From Trichostrongylus colubriformis (lineage: Eukaryota > Nematoda > Chromadorea > Rhabditida > Trichostrongylidae): a stretch of 64,000 nt of DNA. Location of the stretch: NCBI GenBank assembly GCA_963978905.1, contig OZ022256.1, forward strand, positions 37,000,001-37,064,000, in the 5' to 3' direction. Position 1 is the stretch's first letter; each line of letters begins with the position of its first letter. Below, piece after piece: positions 23,208 through 35,300 of this stretch. Under the pieces are notes generated by a model. The model made no database searches. It had not been told where the DNA came from and saw nothing but the letters and a program-made list of their open reading frames with translations. The position numbers and the translations under genes are program-made.

Positions 23208-23679
23208 CATAAAAAAGATTCTAGGCCTTGGAATGGGGGAAAAGCTTTCGAAAGTCGCTGTCACGGACCTCATTTCTGAGAGAGAAGAGCTCTCGAGTAG
23301 GTAAAAGGAGTTTAATGTGCAAGATGAGTATGCTTGTAGTTCACACGCCGCAGGTTCTTCCCTTTGTCGAGGCTTACGCGAAAATTCACGTATCTTGTGT
23401 GTAGAATGGTGTTCCGATAATCCAACTAAAACCAAAACAAACCGCACTCTCTCACTTATCTATTCATAATTTCACCCTTGGCGCATAAAAAGCATATTAT
23501 GTGCTTTTAATCATCTTGCATACATCTGGGGTGTGACCTCAATCAAGACTTAGTGTTAGAGGCACGACCAGGTTCCATCCTTCGATTGGTGAGCTTCTAC
23601 TACGTCTCCAACTGTATTAACCGCTCGTCAATAAACCTCCGTCAATAACATCCTACACAAATGGCGTTTTTTGTACCTT
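23208..23679. other. No gene seen
   Basis: This lies between the right arm of the inverted duplication and repeat R-A copy 3. No gene, RNA or transposon end was recognised. Confidence 0.3.
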
Positions 23680-24010
23680 AAAGATCTGGAAGGGGCAAAT
23701 TTAGCAGAATGTGGAATATGAAAGTAGAGGTGCTCATACTGTAACAGTAGAGAAAGAACGAAATAAAGCAGCATAAAAGAAGCACTTGAGAAATGAAATC
23801 CCGGAAATCCCTTTTTTCTTCCGCGCCCCTCTGCATCACTAACCGGGGTAGATTGCACGCGAACGGGCCTAGGTAGGTCGACCGCAAACGGTATCCCACC
23901 CCCACGCTCATTCGATGCTAGTACGTTACACAACACCTCTTCTGAAGCGGAAGCTTTGTTTTCTGAGAACATGTATTCCCAGTTCTCATTTTCTCCACAC
24001 TCCTTCCTGT
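23680..24010 (-). repeat. Dispersed repeat R-A, copy 3
   Basis: The segment shares order and spacing with the core of arm A' (GAAATCCCGG...CGCCCCT...ACTAACCGG...CACCTCTTCTGAAGCGGAAG...ACATGT). It is more diverged than the two arms are from each other, so the arms did not arise by independent insertion of this repeat. Confidence 0.5.
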
Positions 24011-26329
24011 GCCTGTGAGGAAGAGGACGCAATGAAAACATGCTGTGCCACTGGGCGTCAATGCAATGGTACGCAATACACAGTGCTTGCATCGCAATAA
24101 GTAGACCGCTGTCAAATTTGCTGATTGCGTCGCCTTGAAGATTGGCGAAGATTTGAATGTCTTACTGGAGCTTCTATCCTTCCAATCCCTCCTTATTCCG
24201 CCACCGAGTATTGGGCAAAAGTGGGTAATATGGTGCCTTCTCGGCTAGGACTGGTTGCTACACACTTTTGCTCCAATTCGCCATTTTCTTCGGATCTCTT
24301 CTTTTTCCCCATTTAGCATTGGGTAGGAACTCAATGTAAGATGAACCGCATCAATTCATGGAGAAAAGAAGAAAATTTATCGAAAGAAAATTCATGTACT
24401 GGCTGTCTGACGCCTTTCTGGTTAACGGTGCTTCTACGTCTTGAAGGCTTCTTCTTCACGAGAGGAGCTCGTCCGATCTTCAGAAATCTTGGAAAAAAGC
24501 AACGAAATCCACATGGCTATGCGAACTTCACCAGCGAATAAAAATAGGAAGTAGTTAAAAAGAATAGTCATAAAAATTAATGTTTCCAGCAGAGTTTCAT
24601 ACCATCGCCAGAATATTGAACCAAGTGCTTACCGAGCTTTACCTGAGCCCCTGCTCTATTATACTTCGAACGGAGGCGGTAAATTTTTGTTTCTCCTGCC
24701 ATTCCAAATGAGGAACTCAGGCTAGCACAGGCCGACGTAAAGGTTGTGGATATTTTTGCATTAAAAAATTAAAGCGAAGTATGGAGATGATGCCTGTAAT
24801 ACAGCATGGTATAGTTACCCATTTAATCGCATACTACTTCTCCCTTGATACTGTCCCGCAAAGAGGTGCCTTTTTCGTTTGCGATGCCACTTTTTTTACG
24901 GCTGTAGCATCCCACGAATTTTGTAAGTGTCAACTGCACAGATAGCACCTGGGTACGAAATAATGCTAAAACTGGCGAAACGTTATCATGACCGGTGGTC
25001 AGAGGTGGTTTAGTGACAGGTGGCGAGCACTCCCACAGTGATGGTGCGGTATCATATGCTGCAGCATCGCCCCCTAAGACCAACGATGCTTTCCATCCTT
25101 CTAGGATGGGTGAATTGGTGCCAGATTCGTATGGGAGGATAGAAGCACTGGCTAGTTCTTCGGCTGGACCTCGCAATTCTTGTATAGGCCAAATCGCATT
25201 TAGCTGCCACCACGATTCTGAATGGAACTAGAACAAGCGGCGCTAACATGCTCGATCATCTCGATTCCGCATGCCTTTTGAACGAGAACAATATATAAAT
25301 TTGCGACGGCGGATATCGACGATTATTGATCCAAGCTCCTGTTGGTACATCTTTACATCTGCAGTTGGCTTTTGTCTCCACAGGAAAGTATTGGCAATAG
25401 GCGATTGCCGTGCAATTGAGTGATTGCTCATCTTGTGTATTGGAGCAATGCAGTGAAGAGTGTAGGCTATATCTACATATTGATGCTCTGTGAAATCCTC
25501 AAGAAATTGAATATTACGTGAGTCTTTTCCATTTTACAGGTATATTAAGTAGTGTATGAGTTACACACGTTGACAATTTCCTGCTGATTGCGTCACAGTG
25601 GGAAATTTCCAGTTTTGCTTCTCTGTCTCGTCAGAGTAAGCAATTCTAAGTTTTGCTTCCTCGTTATCGGGTACAACAAAACACTTCGTAGGGCATTGTT
25701 TGATGAATGCAGAAACTATGCAGCTCAACTATCATGAGAAAGATAATACTTTGCGAAGCACTTGACATCCGAACGTAGGATTTTACACATAGACCCCACC
25801 CTTTTATTTATACCAGCCTCTTCGAACATTTAGTGAACGCCTAGCCATCACGTACTCGAAAATGCGGTATAGTCAAAGACTGCACTTCTCCAGATCTCCC
25901 ATTCCGCTAGCCACACCCCTATTTTGAAAGTTGTGATCACTGCCAGGACGTCACCGCATTCATACTGTGCGTTGGTGGCAGCGACAGTGCGTTGTTTCGT
26001 AGAGTTAAACATGGTGAAAGGCAGAGACAGGGCGACACGTACTGCCGGCGGTAGCGCATAGGATGATGACTGTCATTATGGACTCTGGAAGCTACCGTTT
26101 CCTTCGTCGCCGTATCCTTACTTGACATACCTCCGCAAAGTGTCACTATAATAAGACCCTTGCTGTGAAAACAGAACATCTTGAAATGTCATCACAGCAA
26201 CTCTCCCGAACACTTGTTTCGGTGCAGTATTTTCGATATAGACATGGGAGGAAAACGAGTATTCGGCTTTCAGCTAGATGTACATCCACCTTGTGAAGAC
26301 GTCATAGGCTATAATTCTTTAATTTTTTA
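24011..26329. other. No recognised gene
   Basis: A minus ORF at 24823-25176 (117 codons) overlaps another at 25052-25249 in a different frame. Together they look like a decayed coding segment, but no domain is recognised. No RNA gene or transposon terminus was recognised. Confidence 0.25.
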
Positions 26330-26600
26330 AATTTTTTTTGTGGATGATTACCCAGCAGGAGTGACCGGTCTGAAAACGGAACATTCCAGTGGACCCACTG
26401 CCCACCGTGGGCGAAGCTTAACCTGGTCCATGTGTGGTGTTTACTTCTTGTTCCATGCCCTACCTATACCATACTTGTCCCAGACTCCTCAGATCGTTTT
26501 TCATATAATACCTAATTTCGTGACAGATGAAGGGACGGAGGAACGGACGGAGGGACGGACGGACATACGTTTAGACAGACGAAGCGTTTTATATATAGTG
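26330..26600 (-). repeat. Second copy of the window-start repeat, reversed
   Basis: It contains CCCACCGTGGGCG, a (GGAC)-rich run (ACGGACGGAGGGACGGACGG) and a TTTTATATATAG tail, the mirror of the motif order at 130-480. It is non-coding. Confidence 0.5.
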
Positions 26601-28220
26601 AAGATTCTTCGCACTCAGTGGATAATTACCCAACAGAAGTGACATTTCAAACGGCTTTCCTGCAGATATACTCGTGCTCCTTTCAAAGACATTATTCCTG
26701 CTGGGTGACTACCCATTGTTTGCGCGTCTTTCTGCTATTCTTTTTTGATAATAACATCGCAAGTCCATGTATATTACACTTGGAGCAATTCTTCGTTCCC
26801 CTCGAAACACTCGAAAAATGCTAGCCGAACCTGGGCTCTCAATATGACTCCAATCTAATTCAAGAAAACGACCATCCCCAAACTGAATATTCGGTGTATA
26901 CATGATTTAGGCGATCAAAGCTCAAATGTACATCTGCGAAGCATCACCTTATGTGTACTGCGAAGAAAGATTCGTCATCTAATAAGCCACCCCCCCCTAT
27001 TTGTCACAAACCACTTCACAATTGTGAGGATTGCGATATAGCTAAGAGAGCTGCACGATCGTCAAATAATAGAATAGAATATGGTAGAACAAATACGGCC
27101 AATACAGTTTCTTGGCTCTACCACTGAAAGGCTGACATTCATCAGAATATAGAAGGTGAGGAGCAGAAAGAGACGGCGGTATTTAAGAGGCACGGGGCCA
27201 GGTTAGGGTGGACATGGTGTAGGTGGGCGCTGGTGGGGGCGGCGTCGTGATGACGCATTGTGTGGCGCAAAAGGTGCAACCTGTGCAGGTGCCCATACCC
27301 AAAAACCTACCGTCTCGTGGATGTGGGTGGACTAATGTGATTATCACGCAAGCGTCTTCATCAATGAGCGCTGTAGGAATTCCGTCCACATGGCCGTGAT
27401 GAATCGAATACAGAAAATAGGGCACTGCAAAAGAGGACGAGAACAGCTGAAGAAGAAGATGCGGGAGCAAGTCCTCTGATGACTTTCGGCAGAGACCCCC
27501 GTTTGCGTCACTGGGACATGAAGTTCGCGTGACCACGTGTATTGCAGTATGTGATGAGTAGTAGGGACGGCACGTATGGTTGGGACCTGAAGCGACTTTA
27601 TAGGACACTGCTACATTAGGCGCTTCCACCTCACACGGGAGCTTTTACACACGGCGCACGCCACGACGCAGATCTCCTGCTCTGATCGTACACAAATCAT
27701 CAGGTAAGGGTCGCATTTGTCGAGAGTCCTCGTAAGTTGCCCTTCGGATACACATCCAAACTTTTTATCACTGGAGTATGTGTTGTAGTCCCTAGTTCAA
27801 TCTCTTACTCGCGCAGTTGCGAAATTGAAACGCGACTGAAATGATTCCCCACTGAGCGGTTTGCTTCCCTTTTCTCCCCTGGTGAGTTTTAACAGTCAGC
27901 CTTTACTGTCGCCGAAACGACTTACGATGGGTTATCAGGAGAAATACGTGGTGCTTGCACAGATGATAGCTAATATTGGGGGCCAGTTGAGACTGCTTGT
28001 ACCAAGCTGAATGGGATTTTTAGACTTCAGCGTCAAAGGAAAGAAATGTATCGACTGGAAACTGATAGTATCGGATTAACCTCGCTCTAGTTTTCGTCGA
28101 TTTCGCGTCATGGGTAAGATACGCATCGATCACTCGAGAAAATGAAATTATCTCATCACTCGCTATTCTGGATTTTCGGCACATCGGATTATCCGAGTTT
28201 TTGGATACTCGCCATTTTGC
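26601..28220. other. No recognised gene
   Basis: The 148-codon minus ORF at 27183-27629 has a proline/threonine-rich end and no recognised domain. Nothing else is supported. Confidence 0.2.
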
Positions 28221-28399
28221 AAACTGATGTGGCCTCGCTGAAAATCTTATTCGTGGATAACCCGTAAACTGATGTGGCCTCGCTGAAAATCTTATTCGTG
28301 GATAACCCGTAAACTGATGTGGCCTCGCTGAAAATCTTATTCGTGGATAACCCGTAAACTGATGTGGCCTCGCTGAAAATCTTATTCGTGGATAACCCG
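28221..28399. repeat. 45-bp minisatellite, four copies
   Basis: Four nearly identical 45-base units begin at 28221, 28266, 28311 and 28356. Each starts AAACTGATGTGGCCTCGCTG and ends TTCGTGGATAACCCG. Forty-five is a multiple of three, so the minus-strand ORF at 28020-28520 stays open and repeats a 15-residue unit starting GYPRIRFSARP. Coding status is unproven. The flanks carry CGGATTATCCG-like sequence. Confidence 0.9.
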
Positions 28400-29294
28400 A
28401 TACGCCGATCTGCCGAAAATCCCATTTACTTGGGTATGAACGCAGCCTTAGCATTGAACATGCCTTTATTTTCGCTTCAGCAATCTTTATTCCGGTATCA
28501 GCGCTTACCTTCGACAGCACTTCTACAGAGTTTTGACAATAAGAAATAATAACAAAACTCCAACCGCGATAGTATCATGATCGTTTCAAGAATGTTGAAC
28601 GAATATTTGATGACATTTTTATTCAAAGCGGAATACATATTTGAAAATCGTTCAAATTTATGATGTGCACGTTCACACTCAGCGTTCGTATGCTAGATGC
28701 CAAGTTGCTGTTGTTGCGCACAAGCGAGTACTGTACGGAGTCGGTGAGTTGCTAGCATCTAATGTATGATTGTGAAACCTGCGGTGAACAAGCATTGCCT
28801 CAGCGATCTATCGCAGCAACGCGCAGCCGATCGCCCAGTATGAAAGTGGCCTGATAGAATTAGGTTAATCTAGAAGTCCACATGGAATGCTAGGAACTAT
28901 GTAATCAACGGAAATTAATTGATTACGCATTACTAAGCTTAAGTTAAGCACGAATTACAACTAAAGTCGCTTCGTGAATTCAGCTGCGTTCCTGTTCAAT
29001 TCACTCATAATTTCATGAAGTGGACCCTGTTGCTTCCGCCGAGATTTTATGGTTCCGTTGCTAAGAGATTTTGGTAGGAATACGACAGGCTTGATGGGCA
29101 CGTCAGGCACATTCGAATAACCTTTCATTTTGGGCAGTCGGCCAAATTTCACACATGCTTTGCTTTACATGATTTCCTACATGACTTTGCTTTGCGTTAC
29201 TTGCTTTCCTTATTGTAAGGCAATTAATCGTACAAAACCTACCTATAAATGGTCATCACATTCTTCTTTTGATATTACATTCAAATGCATAACC
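28400..29294. other. Upstream region of the Srg/Srv-like gene; no gene
   Basis: Short ORFs only. A stretch near 28680-28860 resembles the GC-rich repeat at 29690-29890. No promoter element was recognised. Confidence 0.25.
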
Positions 29295-29307
29295 TTTTGA
29301 ATTATAG
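29295..29307 (+). promoter_or_regulatory. Putative SL trans-splice acceptor of the Srg/Srv-like gene
   Basis: TTTTGAATTATAG ends at 29307, 17 bases before the ATG at 29325. An in-frame TGA lies just upstream, so the ATG is the likely start. Confidence 0.45.
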
Positions 29308-29324
29308 ACGTTACTCCGATTCTG

Positions 29325-32300
29325 ATGGGGCAATGGATTCATATCAGTCCTGGAATCGTGTCCATCATCGAGAAAATTAGCTTTGCATATACGATCATAA
29401 CAGTACCTTTCTACACGCTGATATTATTCGCTTTGATAGATGCTCAAATAAAAAAAGCTCCAATTTTGGCAGGCTCCTTCTTCAAAATCTGCATTACTGC
29501 AGGGATTAATGATATTGGTAAGATTGATACAATATCACAATTAGCACATAATTCAGTAGACAGAGGTAATTTAGTTAATATTGAGTTGAATTGTTCTCAG
29601 AATAAACCAAACTGTATTCCATCCATATGGAACTATTTACACAGACCAGCTTGAGTCCCTAAAAATCGTAGACAAGCTGCGCTCAGTCGTCCGTGCTATA
29701 CAAGTCACGCACGTTGAGCCGTCGTTCATGTGAAACAGAGTTCTGAGACCATTTTCATACTGTACTGCGCCGAAAGAGGGCGTGGCTGCGTCACTCCTCC
29801 GCCGTGCCACACTGCCTCGTTGCCTGTGAAAGCGACCACGCTCTGCCGTCGCCGTCACTACGCTCAAGTATGAAGGTGGCCTAACCCAACGCCTTTCAGC
29901 CGAATCGAGATTCGAAGTTATGATTATAATTCGGATTTGAAGCCTAACCGATTGAATGATAAAAAACCATAGCCGAAAAAAGCTTAGAACTTTAGCATAA
30001 CCTCCTTTCATATGAAGAACTTTGAATGTTTTACTGATTGTGCCTTCGCTTACAGTGACTCTTCTCAACCATTATTTTGGTGCAGTATTTCCTGAATGGG
30101 GCTGGTTTACCGAAGTTTATTTGGCTATGGGCAAACCGTGCGTGTACATATATCTCATCGTAGCATGGGGTTCAAGTAGGTGCAGTACAAGGAAATTCTG
30201 TAATCATCATAACTTGAAGTATACTCACTCCTTGAAGCACACTCAATTCCTTTGGTTTATAGCTATCAACCAAGCAATTTCGCTATCGGTGTTGACGACA
30301 AATCAACTTTCAGCACTTCTATTTCCTTTGCAATATCACAAGGTACTTCTTTTTTAACGCATCTCAATTTCAGTAGAATAACCAAAATATCGGATTTATT
30401 CGAGCCACTACTAGTTATGCTTAAAGGCAGCATTAGGGGAAAGTCGGACGAAAAGTAAAAGAAATAGTGCTTATGGAAGTCGAGATGCCTAGTGACAGGA
30501 TAGTGGAGAAAAAACGGATGGAAATGGCCAAAAACCCGAGAAATAAGACCCCCTTCCCACCGTTGATTTTCGACCCGGACGACATTCCCGTCAAGAGGCA
30601 GGTAGTCTGATCTAGTTTCCCATTGGCTTGTTGCCAAGTAAACACAAGGGAATGTCTGGAAATACGACAGGATATACTTTTTGGAGTGAGCTTAAAGCTA
30701 AAACTGCGAAAGCGCGCCGCAAAACCTTCGATCCCGTCGCGTCTTCTTGGCCGCTCCCACTCCAGTCAATCGGGGATTACGTCAACGGGAGGCGGGACCG
30801 CTGTGTCCAAGAGGCGGAACCGCTGCATGGTTGCGGCGTTTTGCAGGGTTTCTACAGCTTGGAGGGGCGCTTTTTCACCGGGATTTCGCCACAGATAGCC
30901 TTCTTAGGCCCACGGCTACCATGTGAGTGACTTTTCGTAGAGATTTCTCCATTACCGCATTACCCCTAATGCTGTCTTTAAGCTGGCCTCTATACTCGGC
31001 GGCGCTGAGGATGGCGCCGCGACACGTGCAGAGCGCGTTAACATAGAATTCGCTATGAGACGCAAGGGCCACACGCTGCTGCTCTGCCTGCTTGAAAAAG
31101 CCTTTCGGCTCCGCTGAGGTTGAAGGCGACCTTATAGTTGGTATAAAAAAGTCAAAATACCATTTGAAAGTCCGTACGAATAAACACAACGTGAAGATTA
31201 TAATGAAATATGCTTTAGATATGGCACGGATTTCGACTCAAACTCGCTATGTTCATACAAATGGTTCCCGGTTATATTTTCGCGTCGTTCATTTTATTTA
31301 ATGACGTAGACTTACTCAGAACAGAGGAAGGGGGCGTTATGCTTCGAATGACTGAGTTTGTTATTTACAACACCCAAAATTCTTGTGCATGTTTCAGAGG
31401 ATGTGGGGCAAGAGTCTCTATTTCAATCCCGTGTCTGCGCGCGTTAGGACTATTTAAATGAGTCACCGCGGCTCACCGCCGATGACGCTGGCCGCATTAG
31501 TCGCGCAAAATTGGCTCTACTTGCGACGGAACAAGCAAAGAACTTATTACGCGCTATGACCAGATTTTAGTAGAGCGCTGACTTAACAAGACAACCCAGA
31601 TTATCATCTGCCATGTCCGAGTATCATTATGTACTGCGACGTGATTGATGATATGCCGTCTCCGGAAAAGCATATGTCTTACCCGGGCCATACAATCATC
31701 AAGCGGCGATGAAGACAGTGGCACGGTGTGCGCACTGACTTGTCTTTGTCTACGCTGAAATATAAATGTATGGAAATGGCTGGATGAGACTTTTCAGCCA
31801 GGAGGAGCATATGGCTCACTGCACGTCAGCAATGATATTTCTTCTATTGAATAGTTTGCTTCTCATTGTGGCACATTGTTATCTGTTCTATGCAGTGCGA
31901 AAAAGGAATCAAACGCGATCGAAGGTTCGTAACGTCTACCGCCTGGTGGTAATGATTGAATTTTTAAGCTGTTCATAGATAGCTTTTCATTAAGAACAGA
32001 AAGGAATGGTATCAAATTAAAATCGTATTGAACGTACCCTCTGAGTGAGTTAATTGACAACGGGACCAGCAAAGAACTTGTCGCGCTCAATGAAGTGATT
32101 CGTGTGGCCCAGTGTTCGTCCAAAGCGCACACCTCGCACCAGGGTCAAGCCTGACATGGAGGAAAGTTTTTGAAAAATACAACTCCTCCTGCCTGCCGCA
32201 TCTTACAAGAGAAGGTATTTTACTCCCCATTGAACTTTGAAATGAGACCCGGACAGCTTGATAGAGCTTAGAACGCCGATTATAACTGTGAAAACCAAAA

Positions 32301-35300
32301 ATGCCAAGTGGCATCCTGAAGCGAGTTACGAGGGGTCAAAGTTTGCCTGTGACACCTCATTGGCGAGGCACTTTGCCATCAGACGGTTTGTCGAAATGGC
32401 CATTTGCAATGAGAGACATAACACTGTACTCGCTTTTGAATGCTTATCTCAAATCTGCATTCAAAATCTGTCAAACAATTACCTGGAGAAGTTATGAAGG
32501 TTTTTCTGAAAAAAAGAGTAATACCATTTCGTGGTATGTTTGGGAGCCCATAGCGCGCGAGCCATACCTTTTTACGCGAAACCAGTGTGATTTTCGTGTT
32601 CAGGGGATCTAATTACCCTATGGGACAAGTTTTTAGCCAATTCGAGAATTTGACCAAATCTCGGAAAAATTATTGGGCTATTTACTGGCTGGCAACCCAT
32701 TTAACAAAGGAGAAGTTGTTGACCCTTGCCCAGCAAATGCTCTTATTTGGCGCTTGTTACGTGCGTTTAGTGCGATGGGCAAGTGTGATAGGTAATTTTA
32801 GGTTATCTTGTTCAGCTTGCAGGATTTTTTGTTGAAGGAAATTCAAAAACTCCCACTCAACCTGTGGCCAACCCTAATTTTCCTAAGTTGTGCCAAAAAC
32901 TGGATCCGGCTGGAAATTTGCACAGAGGGGTAATTCGACCCCCTACGCACGAATATCATACAAGGAAACGTTTAGAAGTGAAAGAAAAACACTTATTGAC
33001 AATCAAACACAAAATGCAAAAAAAGGTGCACCGGCGGGAAGGACCCACGACCTCGCGCCTGCAGAACCGTGACCACTGAGCCACGAAGGGCCACTAGTGG
33101 CTCAGCGCTAAACATGCTGATGACGAAGCGCCTCGCCATTGAGATGTCACAGGCAAGACACAGGCTAACTTTGACCCATCGTAACTCGCTTCAGAATGCC
33201 ACTTGGCAATTGTGGTTTTCACAGTTATAATCAGCGTTCGATGCTCTATCGATCTCTTTGGGTTTCATTTCAAAGTTCTATGGGGATAAAACACCTTCCC
33301 TTGTTAGAAGGTATGGTCAATAGGTCATCTGGACCATCCTCAATAGGTGCGCATCGCGGTATGCATCTTGAGGCGCTGAACTCAAATCTATTCTCCAAAG
33401 TTGCGGAACGACTCTGCAAACGAAGTAACGAGGAATACCATTACGTGATTCGCCCGTAGTGCGCGAGCCAGACTATTCGCGCAGAAGTAATACTTCCTTG
33501 TTCAGAAGATAGAATTAACCCTGCAGAAGAGGTTTTAGCCTAATCAAGATTTTGACAAATTTCTGAAGGACCTTTGGGTGGACGAACAGCAACACATTCA
33601 ACAAAAGAGCACTTCCTGACCCTCACCACGGAAACTCCACTTTGGAGCTTGCTACGCTCGTTTACTGCAAATACACTTGTTTAAGCGTGTTTCGATTATC
33701 TCTGCTACAGCTGGTAGCTTTTTCATATGGGAAGTGGAAAAAAATACCACTTATTCTATGGCCACCTTGTTTCGCCCAGACATCCTTCCGAATTTCGGTC
33801 AAATTTTAGTTAGGTCAAAAACTTGCAAGCAGCGGGAATTGGACCTCCTTGAAGGAATCGTCCACGGACACTTTTGTTTCTTTATTACTCTTATACTCAT
33901 GTTGTGTTTGCCCAGTAAGAGCCGCATGAAAAATTTATTTCGAAAAAAAAAGATAATTTGGCTAATATATAGCTCCTCGAATTCCTGACCGGGAAAGCGG
34001 AATTTCCTGGTAAGCATCGTCCCGCCGTCCGTCGTGGTAGGGAACAGAGAGTGGGACTGTTTACAAACTTTCTGCTCCTACAATGAGTCTACAACGGCTG
34101 ACGATGGGGTGGAAATTTTCTCGGAGGCCCCGCCCAACCGGCCGAGACTTTGTAGTGCTGTCTCTTTACCGGATTCACATTTTCACATGAAACTTTGCAT
34201 GCGGTCCATATTGGGCAAATATTAGTGTCCCAAAAGCCATCACTTTTTCATCACTTTTTTCATAATCATCACATTTTGTTATTTTTTCTTTCAACAAACA
34301 ACAATCAGGCAGCAACGTATTCACCATTGCTATCGACAACACTTTGCCCCCTCATAGGTTAATCGCTGATTCTCTCCTCCCAGAACTCTGGGTTCTGAGC
34401 GTCGACGAAGTCAACGATCGCCATAGCAAGCAAGTCACAAACAGCGAATTCTCTCTTGGCCAGGAAGGATTCAAGTGGATCGGTGAGGTGATACTCACAA
34501 GCAGCAATGTCTGGAGAGTATGGCGGGTGGGGCAGGTGAAGCAGAACATCCCAGCAGGGCTTCTGTAGCTTGGTCTGGGTACACTTCGAGACGTATGGAT
34601 GAGCGTTGTTATGAAGGAGGTGAGCGCGGACCTTCTCAGGCGCTCCTCTCGAATACCGACGGCGATCTGCTGGAGCTGATGGATGTATACAGAAGCGGGT
34701 ACTGTTCCGCCTTGTGCCAGCACCTCTTCGAAAAGCATTCCTTCCGCGTCCAGAAGCAGCAGAGTAGAATCTTCTTCGTATGGAGGTCGGATATGGGCTG
34801 CGTTGGCTGCTCGGCGTCACGTAGCAGCCAAAAGGCGCGGGGTGCGTTGGTATTTGTACATGTCCCAGCTTTCATTGCCCGTAGCCAAATAGACGAGAAA
34901 GTCGTCGCGATGCAGGCGGAGCAGCAGCAAATGACAGATGCTCACACGGGCCCCTTTCGTCATCCGTCAGGGCATGAGGTCCGCCGCGATAGCACCTTCC
35001 GATAACCGGGCTCGGAAGCGACAATTTACAGTTATGGGTGCTTGTCCATTCCTCTCCACCAACTCGCACATGTTCAGGATCGGCGCGAACGGCGGAGAGT
35101 AGCGTCTCGTCGTCCAATGCGTGTGGGCGTCCCGTGCGTGTCCCATGTTAATCTCGCCGTTGCTGAAGCTGATGAGTCAGCCGCGCACGGTCTCGTTACA
35201 CATCCCTTGCACAATGCAGCGTTGATGGAGTCGCAAGCTTCCGTCGCTTTGGTGCCGCAAGACCACTGTAGATAGCACCGCGTGTTGGGTGGGTATCGAC

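Noticed and set aside
23065..23304. + strand ORF in the right arm of the inverted duplication as a gene
   Set aside because: It crosses the arm boundary and has no domain; the matching left arm is intron sequence.
24598..24685. Possible receptor exon after TTTCCAG (contains LTELYLSPCSIILRTEA)
   Set aside because: No partner exon or family match, and the stretch is too short to trust.
27183..27629. 148-codon minus ORF as a gene
   Set aside because: Low-complexity proline/threonine end, no motif, no splice context.
28221..28399. Repeats as a CRISPR array
   Set aside because: The units are contiguous with no unique spacers, and the genome is a nematode.
33026..33108. Functional tRNA gene
   Set aside because: The acceptor stem does not pair, box B is degenerate, and it lies inside a transposon present in two diverged copies.
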